Part shown: piece by piece, positions 8,963 to 19,104 of the stretch
Layout of the letters: every line of letters starts with the position of its first letter
Position numbering within the stretch: position 1 is the stretch's first letter
Source of the DNA: Enterobacteriaceae bacterium 89
GTDB lineage: Bacteria; Pseudomonadota; Gammaproteobacteria; Enterobacterales; Enterobacteriaceae
Direction of reading: 5' to 3'
DNA: 64,000 bases
Assembly (NCBI GenBank): GCA_014156375.1
Contig: RQJH01000002.1
Location: 1,208,331 to 1,272,330, forward strand
Notes under the pieces: model-generated
Told to the model about the DNA's origin: nothing
Databases searched by the model: none
The model's input: only the letters and a program-made list of their open reading frames with translations
Position numbers and translations under genes: made by a program

Positions 8963-8990
8963 GACCGGGTAATCAGCATGTTGCCCGGTC
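8963..8990 (+). terminator. possible ddlA terminator
   Basis: GACCGGG (8963-8969) pairs with CCCGGTC (8984-8990) a few bases behind ddlA and overlapping the last codon of convergent yaiZ. No U-run follows, so its activity is uncertain. Confidence 0.4.
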
Positions 8991-9207
8991 AGGCTTCAGA
9001 GCTCTCTTTTTCTTCCTCAGGGCGACGGCGAATAATAAAGCCGGCCAGCCAGAAGCTGATGACCCAGGTGACCAGCCCGACGGCGTAGGTTTGCCAGCCT
9101 TTGGCTTCGAAACCCAACAGCCCAATCACCCCGTTAAGAATAAAAATCAGACCAATGGCAAAGGCATAGTAGTGCCAGTCGCGGCGAATTTTATCAGGCA
9201 GTTTCAT
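8989..9207 (-). CDS. yaiZ: inner membrane protein YaiZ (DUF2754)
   Basis: A 72-residue protein of unknown function with two predicted membrane helices (about 14-33 and 42-60; WHYYAFAIGLIFILNG and VGLVTWVISFWLAGF), followed by a charged cytoplasmic tail (IIRRRPEEE). Nearly identical to E. coli YaiZ through residue 62. ATG 9207 is preceded by GGAG and aligns with the E. coli start. Confidence 0.93.
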   Translation of the reverse strand: MKLPDKIRRDWHYYAFAIGLIFILNGVIGLLGFEAKGWQTYAVGLVTWVISFWLAGFIIRRRPEEEKESSEA

Positions 9208-9380
9208 AACCACTCCGCAATAGAAAGAAACATCCTCGCATAATCTTTTCGCTACGTCTGCGTAGTTGTTTGCAAATTTTTAACATAGCCGAATTTTACT
9301 TAAGTTTTCATTTTGTGACTGAGCGCCTAAAAGCAAATTTTCGGACCATTCTCTGCGCAAAATTACCACGAATCTGATGT

Positions 9381-9402
9381 TGACAGCGGGCATCTGCTGT
9401 CA
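9381..9402 (+). other. stem-loop in the yaiY leader
   Basis: TGACAGC (9381-9387) and GCTGTCA (9396-9402) form a 7-bp stem with an 8-base loop about 80 bp before yaiY. No U-run follows. Role unknown. Confidence 0.35.
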
Positions 9403-9485
9403 GACTTCTCGCAGGTCATTCTGATAATGGCTCATTTTATTAAAGGTCTGGCAGGCCCGGCGCTAAAGAAGTCTCAGGAGGTCTT

Positions 9486-9788
9486 ATGGCTGATTTCACC
9501 TTATCAAAACCCATTTTTAGCGGGAAAGGAAAAACCTCCTCCGGCAGGGGGAATATCGGCTATGTGCTGTTTGTCTTGTTCTGCTTTTGGGCAGGCGCTC
9601 AGCTTTTGACTCTGCTGGTGCACGCTCCGGGCGTGTTTGAACATTTGATGCAGGTTCAGGACAGCGGGCGTCCCCGCGTCGAGATGGGCCTGGCCGTCGG
9701 CACACTGTTTGGCCTCGTTCCTTTCCTGGCGGGCTGCGCTGTCCTTGGCGTCGTGGCGCTGATCCTGCGGATACGTCGCTATTTCTGA
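9486..9788 (+). CDS. yaiY: inner membrane protein YaiY (DUF2755)
   Basis: A 100-residue protein of unknown function with two membrane helices (about 25-46, [21 protein letters not shown], and 70-94) linked by a loop with [13 protein letters not shown] and SGRPRVE. Closely similar to E. coli YaiY (102 residues). ATG 9486 follows CAGGAGGTCTT, a strong ribosome binding site. Its 3' end overlaps the end of convergent yaiW by 10 bp. Confidence 0.93.
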   Translation: MADFTLSKPIFSGKGKTSSGRGNIGYVLFVLFCFWAGAQLLTLLVHAPGVFEHLMQVQDSGRPRVEMGLAVGTLFGLVPFLAGCAVLGVVALILRIRRYF

Positions 9789-10888
9789 CCCAGCGCCATA
9801 CAGGCAGCTCGTCGGTCATCCACACGTTTGGCAAACCAGGCCGTCGTGAGATTGCGGGTGATCTTCGGGCTCTCCAGCTGGATCCCCGGCAGAATTTCAC
9901 GCGCTAATCCTTTCCCCGCTTTCTTTTCTGCTAGCTGATAAACGCGGCTGTACAACGCCGTTTGCTCAAAGTCGTGACTGTCGCCCATTTGCAGCTGATG
10001 GTGAATTTCGCTGTTGCTCAGGCGAAGCTGAGAGGCAAGTTTCTGCACCGCCAGCTCGGTTTTGCCCGGCTCATCGCTGTCATAGCGGATGAGATCGCCG
10101 TCCAGCGCCAGTTTCACGCCGCTGGCTTTACTGACGGCGCTCTGGAACGCCGCATTTCGGCTGGCGTACCACCCCGCATTAAAATCAGCAAAACGATAGA
10201 TCGGCGCCGTGTAGCTGGCCGGATAATTCAGCAGATGATAAGTGCCGAACCACACTCCGCCCCGCAGCGTGAACACTTCCTGACGAACGGTTCCTTCCAT
10301 CTTCCATGGATAGCCGCGCTGGTGAGCCTCCGCAAAGGCAATACTCACCTGCATCGGCCCGCCGGTATGCACCGGATTGAGCGAGCCAAACAGCGTTTGC
10401 CCCATCGGCACCATGCCGATGAAATCATCAAAAATAGCGCTAAGCTGTTTTTCCGTTTTCACAGTATCCAGGCGCTCACTGTAGGTCTTGCCATTCGGCG
10501 ATTTAAGCTTTAACGCCGTATGAACAAGAAACAGGGGGACGTGCATGTTTTGCGCGCGGCGGTCGATTTCCTGCCATGCGATTTTGTTCAGGTTGGGTAC
10601 CGCAGGATCCGCCTGATAGTTGGATTCCTGCTGAGCAACAGCCAGCACCGAACAGATGTTCTCCTCCGTCGGCGCCAGCTTCTGGCTTTCAAACGCTTTG
10701 GCAATACTCTGCGCCCACTGTTCGCGGTCTTTCACGCTGGCGGGCATTTTTTGCTTCACCACGGTGGCGACATCCACAGGCTTTTCGCCTTCCTTCAGTA
10801 CCGCTTTCTGGCTGCTACAGCCCGCCAGAATCAAACCGGCGAGCAAAGTCAGCGAAGTGGAAACTTTTCGTACTGTGGCTATCGCCAT
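9779..10888 (-). CDS. yaiW: surface-exposed outer membrane lipoprotein YaiW
   Basis: A 369-residue lipoprotein. The signal peptide ends in the lipobox LAGC (Cys at about 24), so it is lipidated; E. coli YaiW is palmitoylated and surface exposed, and works with SbmA in uptake of proline-rich peptides such as Bac7. Long conserved blocks are [58 protein letters not shown] and [19 protein letters not shown]. The start is 14 bp behind the sbmA stop, so sbmA-yaiW is an operon as in E. coli. Confidence 0.95.
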   Translation of the reverse strand: MAIATVRKVSTSLTLLAGLILAGCSSQKAVLKEGEKPVDVATVVKQKMPASVKDREQWAQSIAKAFESQKLAPTEENICSVLAVAQQESNYQADPAVPNLNKIAWQEIDRRAQNMHVPLFLVHTALKLKSPNGKTYSERLDTVKTEKQLSAIFDDFIGMVPMGQTLFGSLNPVHTGGPMQVSIAFAEAHQRGYPWKMEGTVRQEVFTLRGGVWFGTYHLLNYPASYTAPIYRFADFNAGWYASRNAAFQSAVSKASGVKLALDGDLIRYDSDEPGKTELAVQKLASQLRLSNSEIHHQLQMGDSHDFEQTALYSRVYQLAEKKAGKGLAREILPGIQLESPKITRNLTTAWFAKRVDDRRAACMALGQK

Positions 10889-10902
10889 TGTGCTTCCCTG
10901 TG

Positions 10903-12123
10903 TTAGCTAAAAGATTGCGTCACTTCCTGCTCAGGCTCGTTGTCCAGCTCGCGCTCAAAGCTGCGCAGACGTTTGTAGATGGACATCAATTCCACCAGCG
11001 TCGTCCAGGAGCTGATCAGATACTGGAACGAACTCCGGACCTGACCAAACGCGTTGTTGATTTGCGACATCAGACCCAGGGTGATGGTACCTGCCACTAT
11101 CGATGGGAACATCAGGAACAGGCCAAACACGTTATCCGCCTGCAGATAGAGAATGCGGGCAATGTTGAAGTAGGTGTAGTGGAAATAGAGACGGAAATAG
11201 TTCTGTCGCACGGCAGCAAACAGCTCCTGCACCGTTGGCGGGGTCGCACGTTCAGCGTGATCTTCACCATACACCAGCTCTTTACGATAAGCGGCTTCCA
11301 CGCGCTGGTTCTTAAAGTTAAGCCCCGGCAGCTTTATCCCCACCACGGCCAGCAGCCCGGTTCCCAGGATGGACCAGATGATGGCCGCCCACACGAGTCC
11401 ATAAGGGATATAGCCGACAACCGGCAGCTCTTTGACGTTAGGCGAGAGTGCAACCAGCACCGGCAGGAAGGCGATTAAGGTCATGATCGCATTGATAAAG
11501 CCAACGCCGACATCCTCAAGCGTGGAGGAAAAACGCATGGTGTCTTCCTGCACACGCTGGGCAGCGCCCTCAATGTGGCGAAGGCGTGACCAGTGAGCCA
11601 TATAGTGATCGTTCATGGCGGTGCGCCAGCGGAAGACGTAATGGCTGATAAAGAAGTTGCTCAGCACGCCAATCACCACAGCAATCAACGCGATGCAGAG
11701 AAACACCATGATTTCAGAGTAGAACTGCTCGATTTTGATTTTATGAGGCGACGCCATCGCTTCCTGAATGAGGTTATAGAACGGGGCGTACCAGGCGTTG
11801 ATGGCCACGCCGACCTCAACCTGGAACCAGGTCACGAAGATGATTAGCGCGGTCCCCAGCACGGACCAGTACTGCCAGCGGTGCGGACGGTACAGGAACC
11901 AGAACAGGCTGAACGAACCGACGAAAAACAGGTAGTAGGCGTAGAACACCAGATAGTTCATCGACACAAAGCGCGAAGCGCCAATCGGCACGTCATCTTT
12001 TGCCCCAGCTAAATGCAGCAGCCATTTACCGCCATCAATTTGCCAGAACAAAACCGCAATAAGCGCCCAAATAGCCGCCGAGAGAAAAAAAGGCCCCGGC
12101 TTAGGGAAAAAAGACTTAAACAT
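10903..12123 (-). CDS. sbmA: peptide antibiotic transporter SbmA
   Basis: Inner membrane, proton-driven importer of proline-rich antimicrobial peptides, microcins B17/J25 and bleomycin. 406 residues, the E. coli length, of the SbmA/BacA family (transmembrane part of an ABC-like fold without an ATPase domain). Conserved stretches include [74 protein letters not shown] and [22 protein letters not shown] 12123 is preferred over the GTG one codon upstream; GGAGAG lies just before. Heads the sbmA-yaiW operon. Confidence 0.97.
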   Translation of the reverse strand: MFKSFFPKPGPFFLSAAIWALIAVLFWQIDGGKWLLHLAGAKDDVPIGASRFVSMNYLVFYAYYLFFVGSFSLFWFLYRPHRWQYWSVLGTALIIFVTWFQVEVGVAINAWYAPFYNLIQEAMASPHKIKIEQFYSEIMVFLCIALIAVVIGVLSNFFISHYVFRWRTAMNDHYMAHWSRLRHIEGAAQRVQEDTMRFSSTLEDVGVGFINAIMTLIAFLPVLVALSPNVKELPVVGYIPYGLVWAAIIWSILGTGLLAVVGIKLPGLNFKNQRVEAAYRKELVYGEDHAERATPPTVQELFAAVRQNYFRLYFHYTYFNIARILYLQADNVFGLFLMFPSIVAGTITLGLMSQINNAFGQVRSSFQYLISSWTTLVELMSIYKRLRSFERELDNEPEQEVTQSFS

Positions 12124-12179
12124 CACTACTCTCCTGCTGAATTCTTATCGTTTTGAGGTTGCTGTGTACCACAAAAGCC

Positions 12180-12199
12180 GTCGCGCCAGTCAGCGCGAC
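12180..12199 (-). terminator. probable terminator of the cysteine hydrolase gene
   Basis: GTCGCGC (12180-12186), six-base loop, GCGCGAC (12193-12199). On the minus strand the stem is followed by GGCTTTTG. It lies between the hydrolase gene and sbmA. Confidence 0.5.
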
Positions 12200-12248
12200 A
12201 AAAGATGAAGCTGAACCAGAACTTACCATCAGACCAATGGGGTCACGC

Positions 12249-12782
12249 TTAGTTCGACGCCCATTGCGCGACAATTGTTTCTACGGATTTCACGCTGACG
12301 GGATTCCCCGGTACCGTTAGCGTTCGCCAAACCTCATTGTAGTGAGCTATCAGCGTGGAAGCCTCGGCTGCCGGGCGATTGGCGGTGGTATGAGCGTCTT
12401 CTGCGACGGTAATTTTATATCCTTTACTGGCCCCCACTTTCAGAGTGGTATCAACACAGTAATCCGTTGCACAGCCGCACATAACAAACTGATCGATGTC
12501 GTTTTCGCTTAGTACCCTCTCCAGTTCAGTCTGGTAAAAGGCGTCGCAGGCGGTTTTCGTGACATACAGAGCATCTTCAGGTTGGTCGAGTTCAGCCAGC
12601 AAAGCAAAGCCTTCACTGCCCTCCTCCAGCCCTCCCGCCTCGCTGTGCTGGATAAAGATAACGCGATCGGCGGCCTGAATCAGGCGGTTAACCTGAGCCA
12701 CACACTCCTGCTGCTGTCGGCGGGGTGTGGCAAAAACACCGTTTTGCATATCCACCACCATCACAACGCGTTTATCCGCCAT
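12249..12782 (-). CDS. isochorismatase-family cysteine hydrolase
   Basis: A 177-residue single-domain hydrolase. The catalytic triad of the family is visible: Asp in VVDMQNGVF (near residue 10), Lys in VTKTACDAF, and the nucleophilic Cys in CGCATDYCVDTTLK, with the HTTANRP segment after it. Substrate cannot be assigned; relatives act on isochorismate, nicotinamide, N-carbamoylsarcosine or unknown amides. ATG 12782 (MADKRVVMVVDMQ) has GGAG six bases upstream; the frame extends to 12821. It is not at this place in E. coli K-12, sits alone between sbmA and ampH, and is divergent from ampH. Confidence 0.85.
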   Translation of the reverse strand: MADKRVVMVVDMQNGVFATPRRQQQECVAQVNRLIQAADRVIFIQHSEAGGLEEGSEGFALLAELDQPEDALYVTKTACDAFYQTELERVLSENDIDQFVMCGCATDYCVDTTLKVGASKGYKITVAEDAHTTANRPAAEASTLIAHYNEVWRTLTVPGNPVSVKSVETIVAQWASN

Positions 12783-12971
12783 CATTGACTCCATAACAGT
12801 TTGTAAGAATGAGGGTATCATACGCGCGAGTTCACAAAAGCGCGTAAAGGGAAACGTAAAAAAAGCTCTGTTTACCCGTCGTTACGTTTTTCTTGCGCCA
12901 ATAACGCTGAAAGGCGCTTTGCAAGCGGCCGTTTAATAGTATAAATACGCATTATCTTTCCATTTCAATTC

Positions 12972-14138
12972 ATGGATGCTTTCTTGAAACGTCTGCTTCT
13001 GCTCGCAGCGCTGTGTGCTGCTTCTGTGCCTGTTGTCCAGGCTGCGCAAACCTCTCCGGATCCGGCTTTTGCTTCTGATATTGTCGATCGTGTTGCCAAC
13101 CATATCTACTTTGGCAGCGGCGCCACCGGCATGGCGCTGGTTGTCATCGATGGAAACCAGCGTGTATTCCGTAGTTTTGGCGAGACCCGCCCCGGTAACA
13201 ACGTGCATCCGCAGCTGGACTCGGTTATCCGCATTGCTTCCCTCAGCAAGCTGATGACCAGCGAAATGCTGGTGAAGATGCTGGATCAGGGAGTGGTGAA
13301 GCTGAACGACCCGCTGAGCAAGTACGCTCCTCCCGGTACCAGCGTTCCGGCTTATAACGGGACGCCAATCACACTGGTGAATCTGGCAACGCATACCAGC
13401 AGCCTGCCGCGCGAACAGCCCGGTGGCGCTGCTCACAGAGCGGTCTTTACCTGGCCGACGCACAATCAGCGCTGGAACTGGTTAACGACCGCCAGCTTAA
13501 AGACAGCGCCAGGGACGCAGGCCGCTTATTCGAACCTTGCTTTTGATCTGCTGGCGGACGCCTTAAGCACCGCAGCCGGTAAGCCCTATCCGCAGCTGTT
13601 TGAAGAACAGATCACCCGACCGCTGGGCATGAAAGACACTACCTTTACCCCTTCTCCGGACCAGTGCCAGCGGCTGATGGTCGCCGAGAAAGGAGCCAGC
13701 CCGTGTGATAATACCCTGGCGGCCATCGGCAGCGGCGGCGTTTACTCAACGCCGGGGGATATGATGCGCTGGATGCAGCAATTCCTGTCCTCTGACTTCT
13801 ACACCCGCAACCAGCAGGCCGATCGGATGCAGACGCTGATTTACCAGCGCAGCCAACTGACCAAAGTGATTGGGATGGACGTGCCGGGTAAGGCCGACGC
13901 GTTAGGTCTTGGCTGGGTTTACATGGCGCCGAAGAACGGCCGTCCGGGAATTATTCAAAAAACCGGCGGTGGCGGTGGATTCATTACCTATATGGCGATG
14001 ATCCCGCAGCACAACGTGGGAGCATTTGTGGTGGTCACCCGTTCACCACTTACGCGTTTCGTTAATATGAGCGATGGGATCAACGAGCTGGTGACCGAAC
14101 TTAGCGAGAATAAACCGCAGGTTGTTCCGGCGTCCTGA
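12972..14138 (+). CDS. ampH: D-alanyl-D-alanine carboxypeptidase/endopeptidase AmpH
   Basis: Periplasmic class C beta-lactamase-related penicillin-binding protein with DD-carboxypeptidase and endopeptidase activity on peptidoglycan. A signal peptide covers about residues 1-24 (cleavage near VQA-AQ). Active-site motifs are SxxK in IASLSKL, YSN in AAYSNLAFD, and KTGG in IIQKTGGGGGF. 388 codons from ATG 12972, but that ATG has no good ribosome site; a TTG at 12984 aligns with the E. coli start, follows GGATG and gives 384 residues, so it is a serious alternative. Confidence 0.95.
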   Translation: MDAFLKRLLLLAALCAASVPVVQAAQTSPDPAFASDIVDRVANHIYFGSGATGMALVVIDGNQRVFRSFGETRPGNNVHPQLDSVIRIASLSKLMTSEMLVKMLDQGVVKLNDPLSKYAPPGTSVPAYNGTPITLVNLATHTSSLPREQPGGAAHRAVFTWPTHNQRWNWLTTASLKTAPGTQAAYSNLAFDLLADALSTAAGKPYPQLFEEQITRPLGMKDTTFTPSPDQCQRLMVAEKGASPCDNTLAAIGSGGVYSTPGDMMRWMQQFLSSDFYTRNQQADRMQTLIYQRSQLTKVIGMDVPGKADALGLGWVYMAPKNGRPGIIQKTGGGGGFITYMAMIPQHNVGAFVVVTRSPLTRFVNMSDGINELVTELSENKPQVVPAS

Positions 14139-14140
14139 TT

Positions 14141-14758
14141 TCAGTATTCAAGGGGCAAACGGTTGATGGACAAAAGTTTGCCCTTTTCCATTTCGATGTA
14201 TTTTCCTTCCCGCAAAGCCGCCAGCACCTCCGCGATCACAGAGCGGGAGATACGAGTTCTTTGTTGGATGTAACTCATCACGCCAATTCTGCCCAGCAGC
14301 GTTTCATCCCACTGGGCCATGCTTTGCAGCGTGGCTCTGATCTGGCTGTAGGACCCTTTGCCGATGAGTTGCACATCGCGCAGCTCCTGCATTCTGTATT
14401 GCCAGCTCAGCCAGTTAAAGGCATATGGCCAAAGCTTGTGCTTATCCAATACCTCTTTGCATTTTCTGATTTCCAGCTGGTACATCTGGCAAGAAGTCAG
14501 CGCCGTGAACTGATGCCTTTCCCGGCTAGGACTGAACAGACCGGGCAAACCGAGGATCATCGGCGCAGAACACATTCCCACCAGCAGATCTTCTTTTGAA
14601 CGTTCAATTTTGACTATGCCCTGGCTGAACACAATAATTTTTGGCTCATCAGCCGCGTAAATTAGCTTAGTCAGGGGAGGAATGGTTTGCTTTACTGCTG
14701 AAGAAGATAAGTACTTATCCAGTTGCGAGAAATCATTTAAGGGTTTTACTGCCTGCAT
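14141..14758 (-). CDS. iprA: inhibitor of peroxide resistance IprA (YaiV)
   Basis: A 205-residue Crp/Fnr-like regulator with a degenerate N-terminal cyclic-nucleotide-binding-type domain and a C-terminal winged helix (about 150-200: RIGVMSYIQQRTRISRSVIA-EVLAALREGKYIEMEKGKL). The C-terminal third is nearly identical to E. coli YaiV; IprA in Salmonella and E. coli lowers hydrogen peroxide resistance. No ligand-binding residues of CRP are recognisable. Convergent with ampH (2 bp apart); the autotransporter gene upstream on the same strand has its own terminator in between. Confidence 0.92.
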   Translation of the reverse strand: MQAVKPLNDFSQLDKYLSSSAVKQTIPPLTKLIYAADEPKIIVFSQGIVKIERSKEDLLVGMCSAPMILGLPGLFSPSRERHQFTALTSCQMYQLEIRKCKEVLDKHKLWPYAFNWLSWQYRMQELRDVQLIGKGSYSQIRATLQSMAQWDETLLGRIGVMSYIQQRTRISRSVIAEVLAALREGKYIEMEKGKLLSINRLPLEY

Positions 14759-14791
14759 ACGATAGTCACTTCCTGTGTCAGCATCGTGTAG

Positions 14792-14820
14792 AAAAAAGCA
14801 GGGAACATCGTCCCCTGCTT
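14792..14820 (-). terminator. autotransporter terminator
   Basis: AAGCAGGG (14796-14803) pairs with CCCTGCTT (14813-14820) and on the minus strand runs into T6 (14797-14792). It separates the autotransporter gene from iprA. Confidence 0.8.
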
Positions 14821-14828
14821 GATCTGTA

Positions 14829-17639
14829 TTACCAGGTATATTTCACGCCCACATTGGCGCTCCAGTCCTGGTCAACATCGCCACCGCCGAGGTAGCTGGC
14901 GTCGGTATAGGCGCTAAACTTCTTGGTGAAGTTAAACTGCGCACCAGCACCTACGCGAACCGCAGAACCTTTGGTGCCGTTGTCGATGCTATCACCGTTG
15001 ACGTTAGCATCGTTACCGGCGTCGTCATACACGTAAGCCAGTTTAAAGTACGGCGTCAGAGCCTGATCCTGGCTGTAGGTGAAGGTGTAGCCAGTATCAA
15101 TACCAAGTTCATAACGCATGCTGTCGTAGGACTGACCATCCATACGCATGTCGTTACTCAGACGGTAGTCATCACCAGACTGGAACAGGCCGGAAATTGC
15201 GCCGTACGGAGTCACGTAACCCGCTGCGTTATATTTCCAGTCGTAACCCAGTTTCAGGCCAAAGCCCCAGGCGTCGGTCGACGTATTACCATCAACATAC
15301 TGACCATTGCTCATGTTAGCAGAGATGTCGTTGTTGAAGCGGCTGTAACTCATGTTGCCATCAAGGAAGACGTTGTTATCCCAGCGTGCAGATGAGTAGA
15401 TATAAGCCGACTGGCTGTCCTGATCGACCTGACCGGTGCGATCACTCATATCGCCTTTAGCAAAGCTTGCTGCAGCACCGACAATCCATTTGGCGTAGTT
15501 ACCGTCAACCTGAGTATCCAGGCCCACCATAATACCATTAACGTCCTGATCGTAATTGATCGTGCCATTATCGCCATTAAAGTGACCGCCGAAATAGCTG
15601 ATCCAGGCACCGCCATCGTCCACCAGGCCATGACGCGCATTGGTTAAACGGTTTCCAAGAGTATCCTGTTGCAGGTTCCAGATATTAGTGTTTGCAGAAG
15701 GAATACTCAATGCCATATTGGCGTAATCTGTGAGCTCGCGTTGCTGCAGAATAACGGTATCGCCAACCTGCTGTGCCTGATAGGTATAAGCCCCCAAATC
15801 CGCTTTGTTTGCCGCAGTGAAGGTAGCGCTGGTGTCTGCATTGTTGTCATAAACGCGAATTAGCTCGTTGCCTTTGTAGTCTTTAACAGAACCGGCACCG
15901 GTTGCGTTATCAATACGAACCTTGTAGTTACCCGCCACGTCGCCGTTAACCGCCAGATGACCGTCGGAATTCATCGCCACGACACCATAGCCATAGTTGG
16001 CCTGAGATTTATCGTTGGTATGACCGTTGACCATGTTGCCATTCAGCACGTAATCGCGGCTGTTGATATCAAAGGTACCGCCATTGGTCAGCTGCAGATT
16101 AGCCGTATCCAACTGGCCTAAGCCCAGATTCAGCTGTGCATAGCCATCAACATTCACGGTGTTGGCATAGAGTTCGGCCGTTTCTTCCGTCAGGTTCAGA
16201 GCGCTGTAGCTGTTCAGATTAACACTGTCAGTGGCCACGTAACCGCCATCACCAATATTCATGCTGGAAGCATTGTTCAGGGTGATAGAGTCAGACACCA
16301 GATCGGAGCTTTCAACGTTAACCTGAGAGCCGTTATTCACGGTCAGGGTATCGATCAGGGATGCTTTACGGGTATCCCACTCTGAACCGTGGTCCAGGGT
16401 CACGTTAAACAAACCGCTCTGGTAAACTTCGTTACCCACCACATGGTCGCCTTCAGCAAAAGCGGTGTCTGGGTTATCAACACCATAGGTTGAGGACGGC
16501 CACAGGCTGTTTGCTGCAATGTCGATCAGAGTTGCGGTCGCTTCAGTGCCCGCTGCGAAACTGTCGTACACGCCGTCGCCATCGCTGTCGACCTGGTGTA
16601 CAGACATGGCGGCCCCCACCCACTTGCTGCCGTTATCCAGCGTCAGATCCAGACGATCGGTGCCATCCCAGCCGTTGGTATCAGGGGTCGCATCGGTATC
16701 ACGCCATGAGTCTGCACCATTCGGGAAGAAGTTTTCATCGAAATTACTGGAGAAAACGACGTCGCCGGTCAGCGTAGAATTGCTGAAGGTGGCCGTGGTT
16801 TGCATCGCATTGTCCGCATTTGGATCAGCAATCACCGCTAAAGCGACGTCATCCGCCGTCATCTTGTTAGCGTAATCGCTGGCGTTGCCGCTGCGACCAA
16901 ACCAACCGGTGGTGCCTTCATCGCTCCATGAGCCCGAAGTCACGACGGAGTCAGAAACAACGATGTTGTTATTAAACACTTCGCTGCTGTTTACGCCGGT
17001 TTCAACGGTATTGTCGTCGATATCTTCCCATTCGTAACCCTGGGTCAGGGTGATACCTGCCACGTGGGAGTTATTCTGAATAGCCAGATCGACTTCCTGA
17101 TCCAGAGTGATGGCCGTTCCCAGCGCGTAAGTATCTACAACGTGGGTATCTGGAGTACCGTCAGCATTCGTGCCGTTATAGGTATAATGCTCATAGTTGT
17201 CATCAATCGTGGAGTTATCTACGGTTAATGCCAGACGATCGTAAACATATCCGGTATCGCTGCGGTTAGTACAATCGGTGGTCATACACTGAGACGTAAT
17301 CATGCCATGAATTGTACTGTTGCTGATATTCAGCGAATTAGGATTGGTATTCGACGCAAGACCATCATCCAGGTAATAAGTCGAGATCACACCATTCACG
17401 ACAGAATTATTAATGACCGGATAAATATCACCGCCATAAATACTGTCTGAGCTGTAGTTATCCCAGCCAACATAGCCCTGATAGTAGACACCATCGGCGG
17501 TGGTGGCGTCGTTGTAGTGAACAAAAGTATTGTACGTTGAATTAGAGATATCGGTTCCTGCGTTTGCCTGAGAAGCGATAGCTAATGTGCAGGCTACGGC
17601 AATTTTTGATACAGCTAGCTTATTTTTCCACGAGTGCAT
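14829..17639 (-). CDS. autotransporter (type V secretion), YaiT/EhaC-like
   Basis: A 936-residue classical autotransporter. The signal peptide is about residues 1-27 (KIAVACTLAIASQANA). The passenger (about 28-650) is rich in Asn, Asp, Ser and Thr with many short VDNSTI/LNNAS-type repeats, as in right-handed beta-helices. The C-terminal 280 residues are the translocating beta-barrel (WISYFGGHFNGDNG onward), ending in the BAM signal VGVKYTW with an aromatic last residue. A DSDGDGVYDS segment at 351-360 resembles a thrombospondin-type-3/EF-hand calcium loop. ATG 17639 has AGGAGGG upstream. The position between iprA and hemB is that of E. coli yaiT (disrupted in K-12, EhaC in pathogens); the barrel fits, passenger orthology is not proven. 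Confidence 0.9.
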   Translation of the reverse strand: MHSWKNKLAVSKIAVACTLAIASQANAGTDISNSTYNTFVHYNDATTADGVYYQGYVGWDNYSSDSIYGGDIYPVINNSVVNGVISTYYLDDGLASNTNPNSLNISNSTIHGMITSQCMTTDCTNRSDTGYVYDRLALTVDNSTIDDNYEHYTYNGTNADGTPDTHVVDTYALGTAITLDQEVDLAIQNNSHVAGITLTQGYEWEDIDDNTVETGVNSSEVFNNNIVVSDSVVTSGSWSDEGTTGWFGRSGNASDYANKMTADDVALAVIADPNADNAMQTTATFSNSTLTGDVVFSSNFDENFFPNGADSWRDTDATPDTNGWDGTDRLDLTLDNGSKWVGAAMSVHQVDSDGDGVYDSFAAGTEATATLIDIAANSLWPSSTYGVDNPDTAFAEGDHVVGNEVYQSGLFNVTLDHGSEWDTRKASLIDTLTVNNGSQVNVESSDLVSDSITLNNASSMNIGDGGYVATDSVNLNSYSALNLTEETAELYANTVNVDGYAQLNLGLGQLDTANLQLTNGGTFDINSRDYVLNGNMVNGHTNDKSQANYGYGVVAMNSDGHLAVNGDVAGNYKVRIDNATGAGSVKDYKGNELIRVYDNNADTSATFTAANKADLGAYTYQAQQVGDTVILQQRELTDYANMALSIPSANTNIWNLQQDTLGNRLTNARHGLVDDGGAWISYFGGHFNGDNGTINYDQDVNGIMVGLDTQVDGNYAKWIVGAAASFAKGDMSDRTGQVDQDSQSAYIYSSARWDNNVFLDGNMSYSRFNNDISANMSNGQYVDGNTSTDAWGFGLKLGYDWKYNAAGYVTPYGAISGLFQSGDDYRLSNDMRMDGQSYDSMRYELGIDTGYTFTYSQDQALTPYFKLAYVYDDAGNDANVNGDSIDNGTKGSAVRVGAGAQFNFTKKFSAYTDASYLGGGDVDQDWSANVGVKYTW

Positions 17640-18010
17640 TCGTCATCCCTCCTCAGGGACGTAATAAAGTTGGTCCATCAATAAATATTACTTTGCGGAG
17701 AGATTATGCTTTCCTGTAACGTGATAGTTCAATTAATCTCTGGTAAAAGTCTGGATACGGACAGACACAAGAACAATACCCCCCCAGACAACACGATGCA
17801 GACATTATTTAATTCACAAATACATCCTTCGTGATTTATACAGCTCGCGCTATTAATTCCATTATTAAACTTTCTATTTATTCACCCTGAATATTAATAT
17901 CCCATTACGACGTCAGCGTTTCTTCAAAAACATAACAACAACTTTAGTGAAACACCGGATCCATAAATCAGGTAAACTCTTCACCGTGTTCCCTTAACAT
18001 CAGGCCTATC
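17640..18010. other. 371-bp AT-rich divergent intergenic region
   Basis: Holds the promoters of the autotransporter (minus) and hemB (plus). Apart from the autotransporter ribosome site at its left end I see no gene, repeat or recognisable operator. A C8 tract lies near 17779-17786, a possible slippage-prone homopolymer upstream of the autotransporter. Confidence 0.5.
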
Positions 18011-18985
18011 ATGACAGATTTGATCACTCGTCCTCGTCGCCTGCGCAAATCCGCAGCGCTGCGAGCTATGTTTGAAGAGACATCACTGACCCTCAACGAT
18101 CTGGTGCTGCCTATCTTTGTTGAAGAAGAGATTGACGACTACAAGGCCATCGAAGCGATGCCTGGCGTCATGCGTATTCCGGAAAGACATCTGGCGCGTG
18201 AAATTGAGCGTATTGCCAATGCCGGGATCCGCTCAGTGATGACTTTCGGCATTTCTCACCACACCGATGCCACCGGCAGCGATGCGTGGAAAGAAGATGG
18301 TCTGGTGGCACGCATGTCACGCATCTGTAAGCAGACCGTGCCTGAGATGATCGTGATGTCGGATACCTGTTTCTGCGAATACACCTCGCACGGTCACTGC
18401 GGCGTGCTCTGTGAACACGGCGTCGATAACGATGCGACTCTGGCAAATCTGGGGAAACAGGCCGTTGTTGCCGCTGCGGCAGGTGCGGATTTCATAGCCC
18501 CATCGGCGGCAATGGATGGTCAGGTTCAGGCGATTCGCCAGGCGCTGGACGCAGCAGGATTCACTGACACGGCGATCATGTCCTACTCCACCAAGTTCGC
18601 TTCTTCCTTCTACGGCCCGTTCCGTGAAGCTGCGGGCACGGCGCTGAAAGGCGATCGTAAAACCTATCAGATGAACCCGCTAAACCGCCGTGAAGCGATT
18701 CGTGAATCGCTGCTCGACGAAGCGCAGGGTGCCGATTGCCTGATGGTTAAACCGGCTGGCGCCTATCTCGATATCCTTCGCGATATCCGCGAGCGCACCG
18801 AGCTGCCGATTGGCGCCTACCAGGTCAGCGGCGAGTACGCGATGATCAAATTTGCCGCGCAGGCCGGAGCCATTGACGAAGAGAAAGTCGTTCTGGAAAG
18901 CCTTGGCGCCATCAAACGCGCCGGTGCAGATCTGATTTTCAGCTACTTCGCCCTCGATCTGGCCGAGAAGAAAATTCTGCGCTGA
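18011..18985 (+). CDS. hemB: delta-aminolevulinic acid dehydratase (porphobilinogen synthase)
   Basis: Condenses two 5-aminolevulinate molecules to porphobilinogen in haem synthesis. 324 residues, as in E. coli. The zinc-binding cysteines are in [14 protein letters not shown], the first Schiff-base lysine in [15 protein letters not shown] and the second in [12 protein letters not shown]. It is followed by a strong terminator and then the OlsF-like gene, which appears to be a separate unit. Confidence 0.98.
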   Translation: MTDLITRPRRLRKSAALRAMFEETSLTLNDLVLPIFVEEEIDDYKAIEAMPGVMRIPERHLAREIERIANAGIRSVMTFGISHHTDATGSDAWKEDGLVARMSRICKQTVPEMIVMSDTCFCEYTSHGHCGVLCEHGVDNDATLANLGKQAVVAAAAGADFIAPSAAMDGQVQAIRQALDAAGFTDTAIMSYSTKFASSFYGPFREAAGTALKGDRKTYQMNPLNRREAIRESLLDEAQGADCLMVKPAGAYLDILRDIRERTELPIGAYQVSGEYAMIKFAAQAGAIDEEKVVLESLGAIKRAGADLIFSYFALDLAEKKILR

Positions 18986-18993
18986 TCCCCTCT

Positions 18994-19021
18994 CCCGGCA
19001 GCCCCTGCTGCCGGGTGTTTT
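18994..19021 (+). terminator. hemB terminator
   Basis: CCCGGCAG (18994-19001) pairs with CTGCCGGG (19008-19015), followed by TGTTTTCTT; only 9 bp behind the hemB stop. Confidence 0.7.
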
Positions 19022-19104
19022 CTTCCCCAAAACATCATCTGCCTGACACGCAAACGTCATGCCGCGCTTCTACTTTCGTCATCAGGACGAAAAAAGGAGC
19101 CGCT

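Noticed and set aside
9427..9609. 60-codon frame starting before yaiY and overlapping it, possible leader peptide
   Set aside because: No ribosome site, no family content, and its content inside yaiY is only the other frame.
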